Shown: positions 9,434 through 19,034, counted from the first letter of the stretch. The stretch is DNA of 64,000 nucleotides from Hallerella sp963656065 (GCA_963656065.1 CAVKGV010000003.1:62001-126000), one strand, 5' to 3'. The notes: a model not told the origin generated them from the sequence alone. Translations and numbers: made by a program.

Positions 9434-9973
9434 ATGGCAAAGCATGAAGAATTGAAAACGCCGCTGGGATCCGTTTTCTGGTGTCTCGTGCCGCTCAAAG
9501 ACCACCGCAAAGCGATTCTTTCCGAGCTTTCCGAGGCTTCGGGCATGGAACTTTCCGAATCGGACATTTCGACTGCTCCGAACGGAAGGCCCGAATTCCC
9601 GATCTGCGGTTTTGACGCGAACTGGACCCACAGCAAGGGCATCTGCGTCCTCGCCTACTCGTTTTCGCTCCGGGTCGGCGTAGATACGGAAAAGCTCCGA
9701 CCGAGAACTCTCCGAATCGCGGAGCGTTTCTTTTCACGCGAAGAAAAGGAAGTTCTTTTTCAAAACGGGCTTTCCAAGGAAGATTCCCTCGCCGAATTTT
9801 ACCGACTGTGGTGCCGCAAGGAAGCTCTCTTCAAGTGCGCCGGAGGCTCCTTCTTCGAAGACGTTCTTCCGCGAAGCGTGATTCCCGAAAAAATCGGTGA
9901 TACGATTCTCTGCGACTTTTCGCTTCCGATTTCCGAACCTTTTGTCTGCGCCATTGCCGCCAAGCGACCGTGA
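9434..9973 (+). CDS. 4'-phosphopantetheinyl transferase (Sfp type)
   Basis: This enzyme moves the phosphopantetheine arm of CoA onto a carrier-protein serine, making holo-ACP or holo-PCP. The family signature is complete: VGVDTEKLRPR (Mg-binding D-x-E) followed by FYRLWCRKEALFKCAGG (W-x-x-KEA-x-x-K). The product has about 179 residues, slightly short for Sfp and close to compact members. ATG at 9434 is preferred over an in-frame ATG at 9398. The earlier codon would overlap the start of the divergent lipoprotein gene, and the TATATTCT element sits directly before the later one. It ends 1 bp from the convergent neighbour. No carrier or megasynthase gene is nearby, so the target is not evident. 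Confidence 0.9.
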   Translation: MAKHEELKTPLGSVFWCLVPLKDHRKAILSELSEASGMELSESDISTAPNGRPEFPICGFDANWTHSKGICVLAYSFSLRVGVDTEKLRPRTLRIAERFFSREEKEVLFQNGLSKEDSLAEFYRLWCRKEALFKCAGGSFFEDVLPRSVIPEKIGDTILCDFSLPISEPFVCAIAAKRP

Positions 9974-9974
9974 T

Positions 9975-10400
9975 TCAGCTCGCCAGCGGATTCGGTTCCT
10001 GCGGTGTCAGATCGCGGACGTAAATGGGGAGCGAGACTTCGGCTAGAATTTCGTCAATCCGCAAGCGGAGCTGGTACTTTCCACCGTCTATGATGCGCAT
10101 CCGGTTCATGTTCAAAATCAGGTTGACCGCCGCCGAATCCATACCGTCCGGAATCGGGAGAAAATTCACCGAACTGCGAATCGGCGGAATCAGCTCCTTT
10201 TCATCGAGCGTATTCGTAATCGTCACTTCTATGTCGTGCGGAGAAACTTCCGACCGGGTATAGCGCACCCGGAAGACGGCAGAGCATCTCGGGATGACGA
10301 TGGGAAGTTCCGCTTCGATGTAGTCGAACACGCCGAGCATGTTGAGCTTTCCGCTCTGGTCGGTCGCCGCATCGCAAATCGCCGCCACTTCGATTTTCAT
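9975..10400 (-). CDS. Conserved hypothetical protein (DUF6941-like)
   Basis: A 141-residue soluble protein with no signal peptide. The N-terminal pattern KIEVAAICDAATDQSGKLNMLGVFD resembles a family of small bacterial proteins I know as DUF6941 ('CDAAT-GKLN-LG-FD'). The body alternates beta strands and ends in a Pro-rich tail. The ATG overlaps the stop of the large upstream lipoprotein gene as TGATG, indicating translational coupling, and it is the last gene of that unit. A GTG codon 3 nt earlier is an alternative start. The function is unknown, and the link to a surface lipoprotein is only positional. Confidence 0.7.
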   Translation of the reverse strand: MKIEVAAICDAATDQSGKLNMLGVFDYIEAELPIVIPRCSAVFRVRYTRSEVSPHDIEVTITNTLDEKELIPPIRSSVNFLPIPDGMDSAAVNLILNMNRMRIIDGGKYQLRLRIDEILAEVSLPIYVRDLTPQEPNPLAS

Positions 10401-13400
10401 CACCAGTTGTCCCCCAGGAATTCCATGACCAGCGGTCCGTTCTTCGTTCCCGGAAGGCTTGACCCTGCGCTCGACGCGGTCTCCTGCGCACGCATCGAAA
10501 GGAAAATCTTTCCACTTGGCGACACGACCAGTTGCGGACGGAAGCCGCGGACATAGTAAGAGTTGACCTCCGCGAAGAGATTCTTGAAATAGGGCAATTC
10601 GTTTTCTCCCAATTCAACCCAGCTGTTCGTGTAGCGATAAACGTGGACGTGCGAATTTTTCGCAAAGTAGGCGTCATCAATAGCGAGAATGGGATTTCCG
10701 TTTCCATCGACCGTGAAGAACGTGTTGAAACAGCGATGTCCGAACGCATCGAATTCCGTTCCGCTTGTCGAGAATGCATTGTTCAAAGAGACGGATTTTT
10801 CCGAGCGAGCGAGCCGCGGAAGACCGTCGTCATCGCGACTGCGGAATCCCACGTAGTAGTAGCCGTTTGCATAGAACGCCTGGATGGATTCCGCATTGAT
10901 GGCAATCTTGTAATTACCGCCGCTAGAAGTCTTTGTCTTTCCGCTCGGGATGTAGTAGTAATAGATTTGGTAATCTTCCGAAGCATAGCCCGTCGCGATA
11001 ACCAGACGGTTTCCGGAATCGTCAAAAGCCATATCGATTTCGCGGTTCTGCCAGCCGGAAGAATAGAGCGGATTGAAAGCGCTCCCCCACGAAGAGGAAT
11101 AGTCCTGGATGCGAGCGACATTCGATTGACCGCTGACCGTTCCGATCCACGCCACCGAAGGATTGTTCGTCTTGGGGTTGATCCGGAGTTTGAGCATCGA
11201 AAGGTCCGTTCCGAGTCCCGAACCGAGTTCTGTCCACGTTCCGGTCGAACCGGCAGACTTATAGACATGTCCCTTTGCATCCGAAGATCCGATGAAGGAA
11301 AGGTAGAGATTGTCGTTGCCGTCACATGCCATGTAAAGCGTCTGGGCCTTGACATTCGACATGTTCGGACTTCCAAATGCCGTCCAGGATGCTCCCGTTC
11401 CATTCCGATATTTCGTTGCGACCGAGCCGTCTTCCTTCACATAAGCGACAACAAGGCGATCCTTGCAGTAAGCGAGCGCGGGACCGTTCTCGTTCGTACT
11501 CTTTTCAAGAATTGAATCCTTTGCACTGGAAATGTTATTCCACGCCTTGCGGAAATAAACCGTCTTGGAAACCGTTTCCGCCCGATGCCTATCGACAAAA
11601 TTCTGGTCCATGCCGACCTTGGAAGAATCGTAGTAGCTCAGCTGGACCGTCATCGAACCTTCCGCGGACTGCCGGAGGAACGCCGTGTTGAATTCTGCGA
11701 TGTTCGTGTCAAGCGTTCCGTCTGAATTCCCTTCATACCAATAGTCGGCGCTCACGTTGCTGAAATTCCAGTAAAAGGCCTGCGCCTTTCTGTCACCTAA
11801 AGTGCCGAGCTTTGAATCGCTTCCGCCGAACTCGGGCATATACCAGTATTTGGAAACATCCGAAACGGAAGAATCCAAGCTCCAAATGTAAGCCGTATCG
11901 GGCATCGTGATAACGCCTACCGGGAGCGACGTCATCCGGCGAATCACCGTCGTATCGGCTGCGACAAAATTTGTCCCGACTTCTTCGGCAAAGACGATGC
12001 ACAGAAATTCATCGTTCGCCTTGGAAAGTTTGATGACCGTACTGTCCGCCTTTCCTTTCGCATCGGTATCCCAGAAATAGAAATCCGACGAAGAATAGTC
12101 CGAATCGACACCCCACCAGACATGGTGATCGTTCTTAGAAGAAGTATCCGAAAGCGCAGACGCATTCTTCGCTCCGCAAGTCCACGTGTAACGCTTGATT
12201 CCCTGCCACGCATTGTTCACGTGCGCCGTCAGTTCGGTCGAAGTTCCCGCAAGGATATAGACCAGATCGTGATCGACCGTGATAACGGGGATTTCCGTCG
12301 TAAACGAGATGCGAACCGTATCTTCCGCCGTATTGCCGTCGTCATCGGTCGCCCGCGCCACGCAGTAGTACAAAGCCGAAGGATTCTTGGAAGTCGTCCA
12401 TGTCGTATCGTAATCGGAAACCTTTTTCCAATTGTTCGCAATTTCGGACGGACCGCCACAACTCCACTCGCGCTTCACGATATAGCCGAGCCAGTCAGAG
12501 GCCGTAGCATCCAAGCGAACGGGATATCCCGGACGCGCCGTTATCGATTTTTGAGCGACCTTGACCGTCGGCGGATCCAGAAGGACCGAAATTTTCGTCG
12601 TATCGTTTGCCGTATTGCCATCATCGTCCGTCACCCGGATAATGCACTGGTAACCGTTCACCGGTGAAGACGGCATAATGGCCGTGTAGCGAGGTGTCGT
12701 CGTCGAAGAGACAAAACGGTTCCCCGCCACACCGGGATTTCCGCAGCTCCATTCATACAGGACAATCGAACCCAGCTTGTCGCTCGCAATCGCATCGAGC
12801 GTAACCGTATCCTTGATGCTCACCGTCAACGTATCCTCGCTGACCGTTACAGTCGGCGGATCCAGAAGGACGTTGTAAATCGCCGTATCCATCGCAGTCA
12901 GGTTATCGTCATCCGTCACGCGCATCACGCAATACCATTTACACGCCGAGGACGGAGCAATCAACGTCGTATCGGGCTTTGAAATTGAAATCCACGACGG
13001 ATTTTTCGCACTTGTTCCGCAATACATTTCATAGCCCACAATCGTTCCTAGCGTATCGACCGCGGAACCGGCAAAGCGAATTTTGGAATTGATTTTCACA
13101 TCGGCGCTCGACGTAAAGAGCGTAACGGAAGGTCTATCCAAAACAGCCCTGAAGTACAGCGTATCGAATCCCTGTTCGCCGTCATCATCCGTCGCCCGGA
13201 CAATGCACTTGTAAGCGTTCGTTTCTTCTTTCGGAAGGGTGACATTTACCGTTGCGGAAACGCTCTTTCCCGGCGAGATGCTTGCCGAAGAATCAAACGA
13301 AATCTTCGCGGCATTCGTTCCGCAGCCCCAGTCCAAGGAGTTCACCGTTCCAAACTTATCGGAAGCCGACACAGAAAATCTCAGGTTCGCATTGATTTTC

Positions 13401-15679
13401 TGGCGAACCGTATCGACATCGGTCTTGACAGAAACGCTCGGCGGATCCGAAATGATTCGTACCGTCATAGAATCCTTCGCCGTTCTTCCCTCGGAATCGG
13501 TCAGCGTAACACGGACCGTCTTTTCACCGACCGTTTTCCAGGCAAGCGTAACGGAATCCGCCTTCGCAGTCGGACACGCAAAGCCATCCGAAAGCGTCCC
13601 GGCACAATTCCAGGCAATCGATTGAATCGTCGCGTCCGCTCCCGGGAACGATTCGATGCTGAAGGAAAGCGGGTCGTTCATGGAGACCGCGGTATCACGC
13701 TTTGGCGTCAAGAAATACACATTCGGATTTTCTCCCAGGAATCCAAACCGAACGCTATCCACGACGGTTCCATTCAAGACAGAAGCCTGCATCGTATAGA
13801 GGTTTCCTGGCACCGCTCCGCTATTTTTCACATCTGCGGCGGAAAGGGTTACCCGAGCGATGCTGTCGGATTCTACCGGGGACGGCAGAACCTTGAACTG
13901 AGATTTTCCAATCGTACAAATCCACGAAACGGAATCCGGCAAAGGCAGGACTTTTCCGACAAACGCTTCAAAGATGAAGCTCCCGTCTTCCGCAATCATC
14001 GAAGTCGCCTGGCCATTAACTTTCAAATTAATCGTCGAAGCCTTGACGCGGAACGAAATCTTTGCCGTATCCGAAACATTTTTTGCGCTGTCGAGAACCA
14101 CAAAGCGGAACTCGTGTTTGCCGTCTATCAGGTCGTTAAAATTCATTCCCCATTCGTTCACCTTGAGCACGGAGAGCGAAACTTCCTTGCCGTCGAACCA
14201 GGCGACAGCCTTTGCGATTTGCGAGCCCGAGTCCGAAAGGCTTCCCGCAAAGCGGACATTCCGGGACGTGAGCAGCGTATCGTAACTGTTGATGCGAATT
14301 TTCGGAGCCATCGTATCCTGGAGAAGCATGGTCGCGACGAGCCTTTCATCGCCCATTTCCACATATTGGCTGTCGAGAATCATGCGCTTGTAACCAAGTC
14401 CCGTCGTATCGCGGGCGTAAATCCGGTACATTCCCGGATCGACTTTTACGCTGAAGTACCCCTTTTCGTTCGTATGCGAGAACGTGTAGTTCTGGTTTTC
14501 CAGATTTTCCATTACTATCTGGATTCCGTTGTGCGCCGTGCGACCCTGGAACTTCGCATAGCCGTAAAGAGTTCCCGTCGTCGCATTCAAGTCGCCGAAG
14601 AAAAAGTTCCACGTCGGCGACGTCACCGTATCCAGACCGTCCGTCACGGAAACTTGCCAATAGAGACGTCCTTTCAGGTTCTTGTCCATGTTCCAGACGG
14701 AATCGGTAATCGCTTCCCAGCTTTTTTCCTTGACATTCGACGCGACAAGGTTCGCATCGGTAAGGACAGGCGCCGTCCCCGAATTGTCCGGGCTTTTCCC
14801 CACGCGAATCGAATAGCGCAAATCTGTCGGATTGTCCCCGTCGGAACCGGCATAGTAGAACGCAAAACGGGAAACGTAGATGCTTTGGCGGCTAGCGGAA
14901 TCCGGTTGCAAGAGCTTGATCGTCGGAATTTTGTTGAAATGCAAAATCGCAGTATCCGTCGAAATATTCCCGTCCTCATCCATTGCCCCATAAACATAGC
15001 GGATTTCATTGTTCGCATCCAGATGAGACTTTGCCGTTTTAAACTTGACCGTCGCCGTAAAAGTTCCCGAATCCCCGACGGGAGACGCCTTGACGGTTTC
15101 CAGAACGGCCTTCTTTTCAGAAAGCAGAACGATAAACGCGCTGTCGATTTTTCCAAACGAATCCGTTGCAAAGAACGAAACATTCGCGTCGCGTTCACCG
15201 CGAACCCAGAGCGTATCTTCCAAGACCGAAACATCCGGCGGCGTATCGATTACCCGGATAAACTGTCCACGACCCGCCGTGTCCCGAGCATTCGCCCCAT
15301 CCACCGCGATAAAGAGCGGCGAATAGATTCCCGCGGAATCATACGCATACGAAAAGAGACCGCCGTTTGTCCCGCTCAGGAGCGTATCCTTATCGCCCGT
15401 CTTCCAAGCATAGCGCAAAACCTTGTCCGCATTGTACTTGAGAAATCCCATCAGATACACGGAATCGTGGACCGTCACCGTGAGCGTGTCAAACGTATAG
15501 ACGGAATCCAATGCCGCGATGGAATCGACAAAGCTCTCGACGCTGTCGGGACGTTCGGTAAAGGCAAACACGACGGAGTGGTTATTCCGCAAGGAGCCGT
15601 TTACCCGAATATCGGACTCGCGGGAGCAGCCGGCGAGAACAAGCAAAAGCGAAGCGAGGAAGATCAAACATTTTTTCAT
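10400..15679 (-). CDS. Very large surface lipoprotein with tandem Ig/PKD-like repeats
   Basis: A 1759-residue lipoprotein (MKKCLIFLASLLLVLAGCSR, lipobox LAGC). About residues 375-440 look like a carboxypeptidase-regulatory-like beta sandwich (GYAKFQGRTAHNGIQIVMEN). About 650-1190 hold at least five tandem Ig/PKD-like repeats of about 95 residues. Each pairs a W-x-CG motif (EWSCG, DWGCG, TWTCG) with a later Cys before TDDDGNTA-x-DT, so each probably has one disulfide and a Ca-binding acidic loop. The C-terminal 350 residues have repeats such as LYMACDGNDNLYLSFIGSSD, like a beta-propeller. It is probably outer-membrane and surface exposed, for adhesion or structure. A SD (AGGAAA) precedes the ATG. 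It is co-transcribed with the small downstream gene. Confidence 0.8.
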   Translation of the reverse strand: MKKCLIFLASLLLVLAGCSRESDIRVNGSLRNNHSVVFAFTERPDSVESFVDSIAALDSVYTFDTLTVTVHDSVYLMGFLKYNADKVLRYAWKTGDKDTLLSGTNGGLFSYAYDSAGIYSPLFIAVDGANARDTAGRGQFIRVIDTPPDVSVLEDTLWVRGERDANVSFFATDSFGKIDSAFIVLLSEKKAVLETVKASPVGDSGTFTATVKFKTAKSHLDANNEIRYVYGAMDEDGNISTDTAILHFNKIPTIKLLQPDSASRQSIYVSRFAFYYAGSDGDNPTDLRYSIRVGKSPDNSGTAPVLTDANLVASNVKEKSWEAITDSVWNMDKNLKGRLYWQVSVTDGLDTVTSPTWNFFFGDLNATTGTLYGYAKFQGRTAHNGIQIVMENLENQNYTFSHTNEKGYFSVKVDPGMYRIYARDTTGLGYKRMILDSQYVEMGDERLVATMLLQDTMAPKIRINSYDTLLTSRNVRFAGSLSDSGSQIAKAVAWFDGKEVSLSVLKVNEWGMNFNDLIDGKHEFRFVVLDSAKNVSDTAKISFRVKASTINLKVNGQATSMIAEDGSFIFEAFVGKVLPLPDSVSWICTIGKSQFKVLPSPVESDSIARVTLSAADVKNSGAVPGNLYTMQASVLNGTVVDSVRFGFLGENPNVYFLTPKRDTAVSMNDPLSFSIESFPGADATIQSIAWNCAGTLSDGFACPTAKADSVTLAWKTVGEKTVRVTLTDSEGRTAKDSMTVRIISDPPSVSVKTDVDTVRQKINANLRFSVSASDKFGTVNSLDWGCGTNAAKISFDSSASISPGKSVSATVNVTLPKEETNAYKCIVRATDDDGEQGFDTLYFRAVLDRPSVTLFTSSADVKINSKIRFAGSAVDTLGTIVGYEMYCGTSAKNPSWISISKPDTTLIAPSSACKWYCVMRVTDDDNLTAMDTAIYNVLLDPPTVTVSEDTLTVSIKDTVTLDAIASDKLGSIVLYEWSCGNPGVAGNRFVSSTTTPRYTAIMPSSPVNGYQCIIRVTDDDGNTANDTTKISVLLDPPTVKVAQKSITARPGYPVRLDATASDWLGYIVKREWSCGGPSEIANNWKKVSDYDTTWTTSKNPSALYYCVARATDDDGNTAEDTVRISFTTEIPVITVDHDLVYILAGTSTELTAHVNNAWQGIKRYTWTCGAKNASALSDTSSKNDHHVWWGVDSDYSSSDFYFWDTDAKGKADSTVIKLSKANDEFLCIVFAEEVGTNFVAADTTVIRRMTSLPVGVITMPDTAYIWSLDSSVSDVSKYWYMPEFGGSDSKLGTLGDRKAQAFYWNFSNVSADYWYEGNSDGTLDTNIAEFNTAFLRQSAEGSMTVQLSYYDSSKVGMDQNFVDRHRAETVSKTVYFRKAWNNISSAKDSILEKSTNENGPALAYCKDRLVVAYVKEDGSVATKYRNGTGASWTAFGSPNMSNVKAQTLYMACDGNDNLYLSFIGSSDAKGHVYKSAGSTGTWTELGSGLGTDLSMLKLRINPKTNNPSVAWIGTVSGQSNVARIQDYSSSWGSAFNPLYSSGWQNREIDMAFDDSGNRLVIATGYASEDYQIYYYYIPSGKTKTSSGGNYKIAINAESIQAFYANGYYYVGFRSRDDDGLPRLARSEKSVSLNNAFSTSGTEFDAFGHRCFNTFFTVDGNGNPILAIDDAYFAKNSHVHVYRYTNSWVELGENELPYFKNLFAEVNSYYVRGFRPQLVVSPSGKIFLSMRAQETASSAGSSLPGTKNGPLVMEFLGDNW

Positions 15680-15741
15680 ACGGTTTCCTAAAAAGACATC
15701 TTATACGGTAAAATTAAATTCTAAATCCCGATTTTCAAAAC

Positions 15742-15749
15742 TATCTTTA
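15742..15749 (+). promoter_or_regulatory. TATCTTTA promoter element 4 nt before pilD ATG
   Basis: TATCTTTA fits TAnnTTTG except for the last base. It ends 4 nt before the prepilin peptidase ATG with no ribosome-binding site between. Transcription would start at or next to the start codon. Confidence 0.5.
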
Positions 15750-15753
15750 GAAT

Positions 15754-16572
15754 ATGCAAGAAATTCCTGTCTGGTATGCCGCAATCCTGTTTGCTATTCT
15801 CGGCGCATGCGTCGGAAGCTTCTACAACGTCATCGTCTATCGGATGCCCCGTGGAATTTCGCTGCTGACACCGCCGTCCTTTTGTCCGCATTGCGGAAAA
15901 CATATTCCAATTTGGTACAATCTCCCAGTCATCGGGTGGCTGATCCTTCGCGGAAAAAGCGCCTGTTGCCACAAACCTATCAGTATCCGCTACCCCCTAG
16001 GCGAAGCCTTTTCGGGACTTGTCGGAGCCTTTGCCCTCCTGCTTGCGAACTTTCCCTTTTCGTGGACCGCTCCCGTCGAACACTGGGCGGAATCCTTCGC
16101 CCTGTTCTGGCTTCTTTTGGGCATCTATCCGGTCGTCGCCATCGATTGCAAGCACAAGCTCATCCCGGATTCGATAAGCATCGGCGGAATCGTCGTCGGA
16201 TTTCTGCTGTCCCTTTTTCCGGGGGGAATTTCCCCTTTCCAGAGCCTTCTTGGCGCGCTCTTTGCCGGAGGCGGGCTTTACCTCATCGGCTTTGTCGCAG
16301 GGAAAATTCTCAAGCGTGACGCCATGGGTCTCGGAGACGTAAAGCTCATTGCGGGATTTGGCGCAATCATGGGATTCGGCAAGGCTTTTGCGGTTCTTGT
16401 CCTCGCCTCGTTCCTCGGAATTCTCGTGATGATTCCCTACCGGGCGTTAAAAAAGGAAAAGAGCCAGGAAATTCCGTTCGGACCGTTCCTGATGGCGGCA
16501 GCCCCCATCGTTTATCGTTTCGGGGATTTCTTTTTCGCCTATTACTTTGCGCTTTTCGGGATTGTCGAATAA
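15754..16572 (+). CDS. pilD: Prepilin peptidase / N-methyltransferase (type IV leader peptidase)
   Basis: An inner-membrane aspartic peptidase that cleaves and N-methylates type IV pilin-like precursors. The 272-residue length is normal. GACVGSFYNVIVYRMPRG (residues 17-34) is the family signature. The cytosolic zinc loop has CPHC at 44-47 and an unusual ACCHKPIS at 70-77, where the usual second CxxC is shifted. Both catalytic aspartates are visible, in VAIDCKHKLIPD and MGLGDVKL. About eight hydrophobic helices are present. The 3' end overlaps the convergent oxidoreductase gene by 31 bp. No pilin or assembly genes are in the window. Confidence 0.94.
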   Translation: MQEIPVWYAAILFAILGACVGSFYNVIVYRMPRGISLLTPPSFCPHCGKHIPIWYNLPVIGWLILRGKSACCHKPISIRYPLGEAFSGLVGAFALLLANFPFSWTAPVEHWAESFALFWLLLGIYPVVAIDCKHKLIPDSISIGGIVVGFLLSLFPGGISPFQSLLGALFAGGGLYLIGFVAGKILKRDAMGLGDVKLIAGFGAIMGFGKAFAVLVLASFLGILVMIPYRALKKEKSQEIPFGPFLMAAAPIVYRFGDFFFAYYFALFGIVE

Positions 16573-17357
16573 TTTTCCGCCATCCTGACCGCAAAAAGCG
16601 CACATTCCAGAGCGGGCATCATTCTTTCCAAGCGTTCCTGCGGAAGCAACCTTAAAAATTCCAAAAATTCGGTCTGTTCTTTTTCTATCGCATCCGCTTC
16701 CCCGGCTGCAAGCGGAGCGTCCATCCGTTCTCTATACAGAAATTCCGAGCCATCCTTCCGTTCAAATTTCGCACAAATGAAGCGTTCCTCGTGAACGGAA
16801 TCCCGCGAAAAGTCAAAATTCACCGCAGCATCTTTCAAAGAAACGCCAGGAGCGAGCCGTTTCAGCTCACCGAACAGTTCAAAATCATGGACGCCGATGT
16901 CTAGAGCCGCCGAAACGTCCCTTCCGCGGAGGGAAAATTTATTATGTCGGACAAAATCAATTGACTTCAATGTCCCGTGCAAAATCTCGCGGCAAAATAT
17001 TTTCCGGAAACGTTCGAACGCCGGGTTAAAACGCTCGCTGTGCCCGACAAACAAGAGTCTTTCCTTTTTTTTCGCCAGGGATACAAGGCATTCCGCCTCA
17101 GCGGAGGAAGCCGCAAGTGGCTTTTCGACAAAGACATCCTTGCCAAGTTCTAGAGCGCGCTTCGCATATTCAAAATGGGAACTCGCCGGCGTAGCGACCA
17201 GGACAAAATCAACTGCGGAAATTTTCGGGGCACGAAGCATTTCCAGACAACTTTCACGACCATCGACGCAGACACATTTCACGCCGCGGTTTTCCAAGTG
17301 GCGCACATGAATTTTTCCGATATGACCCGAACCGAGTACCAACCCAAATGTATCCAT
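16542..17357 (-). CDS. Gfo/Idh/MocA-family NAD(P)-dependent oxidoreductase
   Basis: The N-terminal Rossmann fold is visible: GLVLGSGHIGKIHVRHL (G-x-G-x-x-G) at about residues 5-21, then FVLVATPASSHFEYAKRALELGKDVFVEKPLA, which carries the family EKP motif. The C-terminal half has the expected VGHSERFNPAFE segment. At 271 residues it is shorter than the usual 330-380, so part of the C-terminal beta-sheet domain may be reduced. Substrates of this family are mostly sugars or sugar derivatives, and none is indicated here. It diverges from the FISUMP lipoprotein gene, with TAATTTCA lying 4 nt upstream of the ATG (leaderless pattern). Confidence 0.85.
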   Translation of the reverse strand: MDTFGLVLGSGHIGKIHVRHLENRGVKCVCVDGRESCLEMLRAPKISAVDFVLVATPASSHFEYAKRALELGKDVFVEKPLAASSAEAECLVSLAKKKERLLFVGHSERFNPAFERFRKIFCREILHGTLKSIDFVRHNKFSLRGRDVSAALDIGVHDFELFGELKRLAPGVSLKDAAVNFDFSRDSVHEERFICAKFERKDGSEFLYRERMDAPLAAGEADAIEKEQTEFLEFLRLLPQERLERMMPALECALFAVRMAENYSTIPKSAK

Positions 17358-17398
17358 GCGATGAAATTATTATTTTTCGGGAAAGCAAGGAATCGCGC

Positions 17399-18322
17399 AT
17401 GCCAGTTTTTATATCGATTTTGGTCATTCTTTTTTTGGTCTCCTGTTCCTCGCAGGAATCCGAAAGAAATTTTTCAAAAAGTTTTTCTTCCAGTTCTCCC
17501 GCACTTTCCCAAGCCGCAGATTCCAGCGTAAAAAATTCCGTCGCTCGGCAAACGCCCGTTTCGAGTTCCTCCGAGCAAAGCTCTTCGTCAGAAGAAAAAT
17601 TTTTCCTTTCCGTCAAGGACGCAAACGGCTCGGGCGAATACAGCGCCGGCGAAACCGTTGGCCTCACGATCAAAAAATCCGGTGAGAATTTGTGTGCGTA
17701 CCGTATCGAAGTGATTCCCAAACGCTACGAAAAATCTCTCGTCCATTTTTCGGAAGATTCCGCCACTTTTAAAATGCCAGCGGATTCCGTAAAAATTTTT
17801 GTCAAATACCGTCCGTGTTTTTCGGATGTTCCATCCACGGTTATCGGAAACTTGCGCTGGATGACGAAGAATGTCAATGTCCCGACACCAAGCGGTTCGC
17901 TCTGCTACGGCAAAAAAAATTCAAACTGCAAAAAATTCGGAAGGCTTTACGATTTCAAAACCGCCCAGGAAATCTGCTCGGACGGTTGGAGGCTCCCGAC
18001 AGACGCCGAATGGACAGCCATGATAAAATCCCTGGGGCAAAATGCCGGAGAGAAACTAAAAACGAAAAGCGGCTGGACGAGCGACGATGAATCATCCGGC
18101 AACGGAACGGACAGCATCCAATTTCATGCGCTTCCTTCGGGAATCGTCTATGAAAGCAATTTTATGTATCTAGGGCATCACGCCTACTTTTGGACGGCGA
18201 CGGAGCGGGACGAAAATACCGCCTACTATCACAGTCTCAGCTACGATTCCCCGGAAAGTTATCGCTATTACAACTTCAAGACGGCAGGGTACGCCGTGAG
18301 GTGCGTCCAAGATGCCAAGTAA
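17399..18322 (+). CDS. FISUMP-domain lipoprotein (Fibrobacter succinogenes major paralogous domain)
   Basis: The signal peptide MPVFISILVILFLVSCSS gives a lipoprotein. A Ser-rich spacer follows (SSSSEQSSSSEE), typical of Fibrobacter surface lipoproteins. Residues 75-135 resemble a small beta domain. From about 145 to the end is the FISUMP domain, shown by GNLRWMTKNVNVPTPSG, GRLYDFKTAQEICSDGWRLPTDAEW and a C-terminal YWTATERDENTAYYHSLSY...YAVRCVQD. This C-type-lectin-like fold is abundant in Fibrobacter, and its role is unknown. The ATG at 17399 is preferred because it starts the signal peptide and has AAGGAA upstream. The 3' end overlaps ispD by 11 bp. Confidence 0.9.
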   Translation: MPVFISILVILFLVSCSSQESERNFSKSFSSSSPALSQAADSSVKNSVARQTPVSSSSEQSSSSEEKFFLSVKDANGSGEYSAGETVGLTIKKSGENLCAYRIEVIPKRYEKSLVHFSEDSATFKMPADSVKIFVKYRPCFSDVPSTVIGNLRWMTKNVNVPTPSGSLCYGKKNSNCKKFGRLYDFKTAQEICSDGWRLPTDAEWTAMIKSLGQNAGEKLKTKSGWTSDDESSGNGTDSIQFHALPSGIVYESNFMYLGHHAYFWTATERDENTAYYHSLSYDSPESYRYYNFKTAGYAVRCVQDAK

Positions 18323-19034
18323 AAATTCAAGCTTTGCGGTAATTCTCCCCGCCGGCGGTCTCGGCAAACGGATGGGAGCAAACGTTCCGAAGCAACTACT
18401 GCCGCTCAACGGCAAGCCCATTTACCGCTATGCGCTCGAAACCTTTGCGCAAATGGACAAAATTGCGGAAGTCGTTTTGGCGGTTCCCGCAGACTGGAAA
18501 TACCACTTCGAAAAAGAGCTCCAGAACTTTCGGTTTGCGCACAAACTAAAGCTCGTCATCGGCGGAAAGGAACGCTGGGAATCCGTACGAAACGGAATCG
18601 AAGCGCTGTCAAAGGAAATAGAATTCGTCCTTGTGCACGATGTTGCGCGTCCACTCATTTCGCAAGAGCTGATTTTACAAGTTCTAGAAACTCTCGAAAC
18701 AAAAGGCGCATGCATCGTTGCGCGCCCAGCAGTCGATACAGTCAAAATCGTAAAATCGGGAAAAGTCGAGCGGACCATCCCGCGCGAAAATGTCTATCTG
18801 GCCCAAACGCCCCAAGCGGCTCGTGTCGAAACGTTCAAGAAGCTCTATAAAAAAATCCAAGAAAATCCTCTTGATTTTTTACCGACCGACGAAGCGTCTA
18901 TTTTGGAGCATTTCGGTGAACCGGTCTATGTCGTGCCGGGAAATTCACAAAACGACAAGCTTACGACGCCCGCCGACTTGGAGCGTTTTGAACTTTTCCT
19001 CGAAAACATCCCAAAAGAAAGCAGCGACCGATGA
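18312..19034 (+). CDS. ispD: IspD, 2-C-methyl-D-erythritol 4-phosphate cytidylyltransferase
   Basis: This enzyme couples CTP to MEP in the non-mevalonate isoprenoid pathway, giving CDP-ME. All family motifs are present: LPAGGLGKRMGANVPKQLL (CTP loop, residues 12-30), VLVHDVARPL, DTVKIV, LAQTPQ, TDEASILE and GNSQNDKLTTPADL near the C-terminus. The 240-residue length is normal. The gene overlaps the FISUMP gene by 11 bp and nnrD by 4 bp (ATGA), so the three form a tightly packed unit. Confidence 0.96.
   Translation: MPSKNSSFAVILPAGGLGKRMGANVPKQLLPLNGKPIYRYALETFAQMDKIAEVVLAVPADWKYHFEKELQNFRFAHKLKLVIGGKERWESVRNGIEALSKEIEFVLVHDVARPLISQELILQVLETLETKGACIVARPAVDTVKIVKSGKVERTIPRENVYLAQTPQAARVETFKKLYKKIQENPLDFLPTDEASILEHFGEPVYVVPGNSQNDKLTTPADLERFELFLENIPKESSDR

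Noticed and set aside
13622..15691. A 689-codon plus-strand open frame
   Set aside because: It is antisense to the Ig-repeat lipoprotein gene, Arg/His/Ile-rich with no domain, and arises from the codon bias of the real gene.
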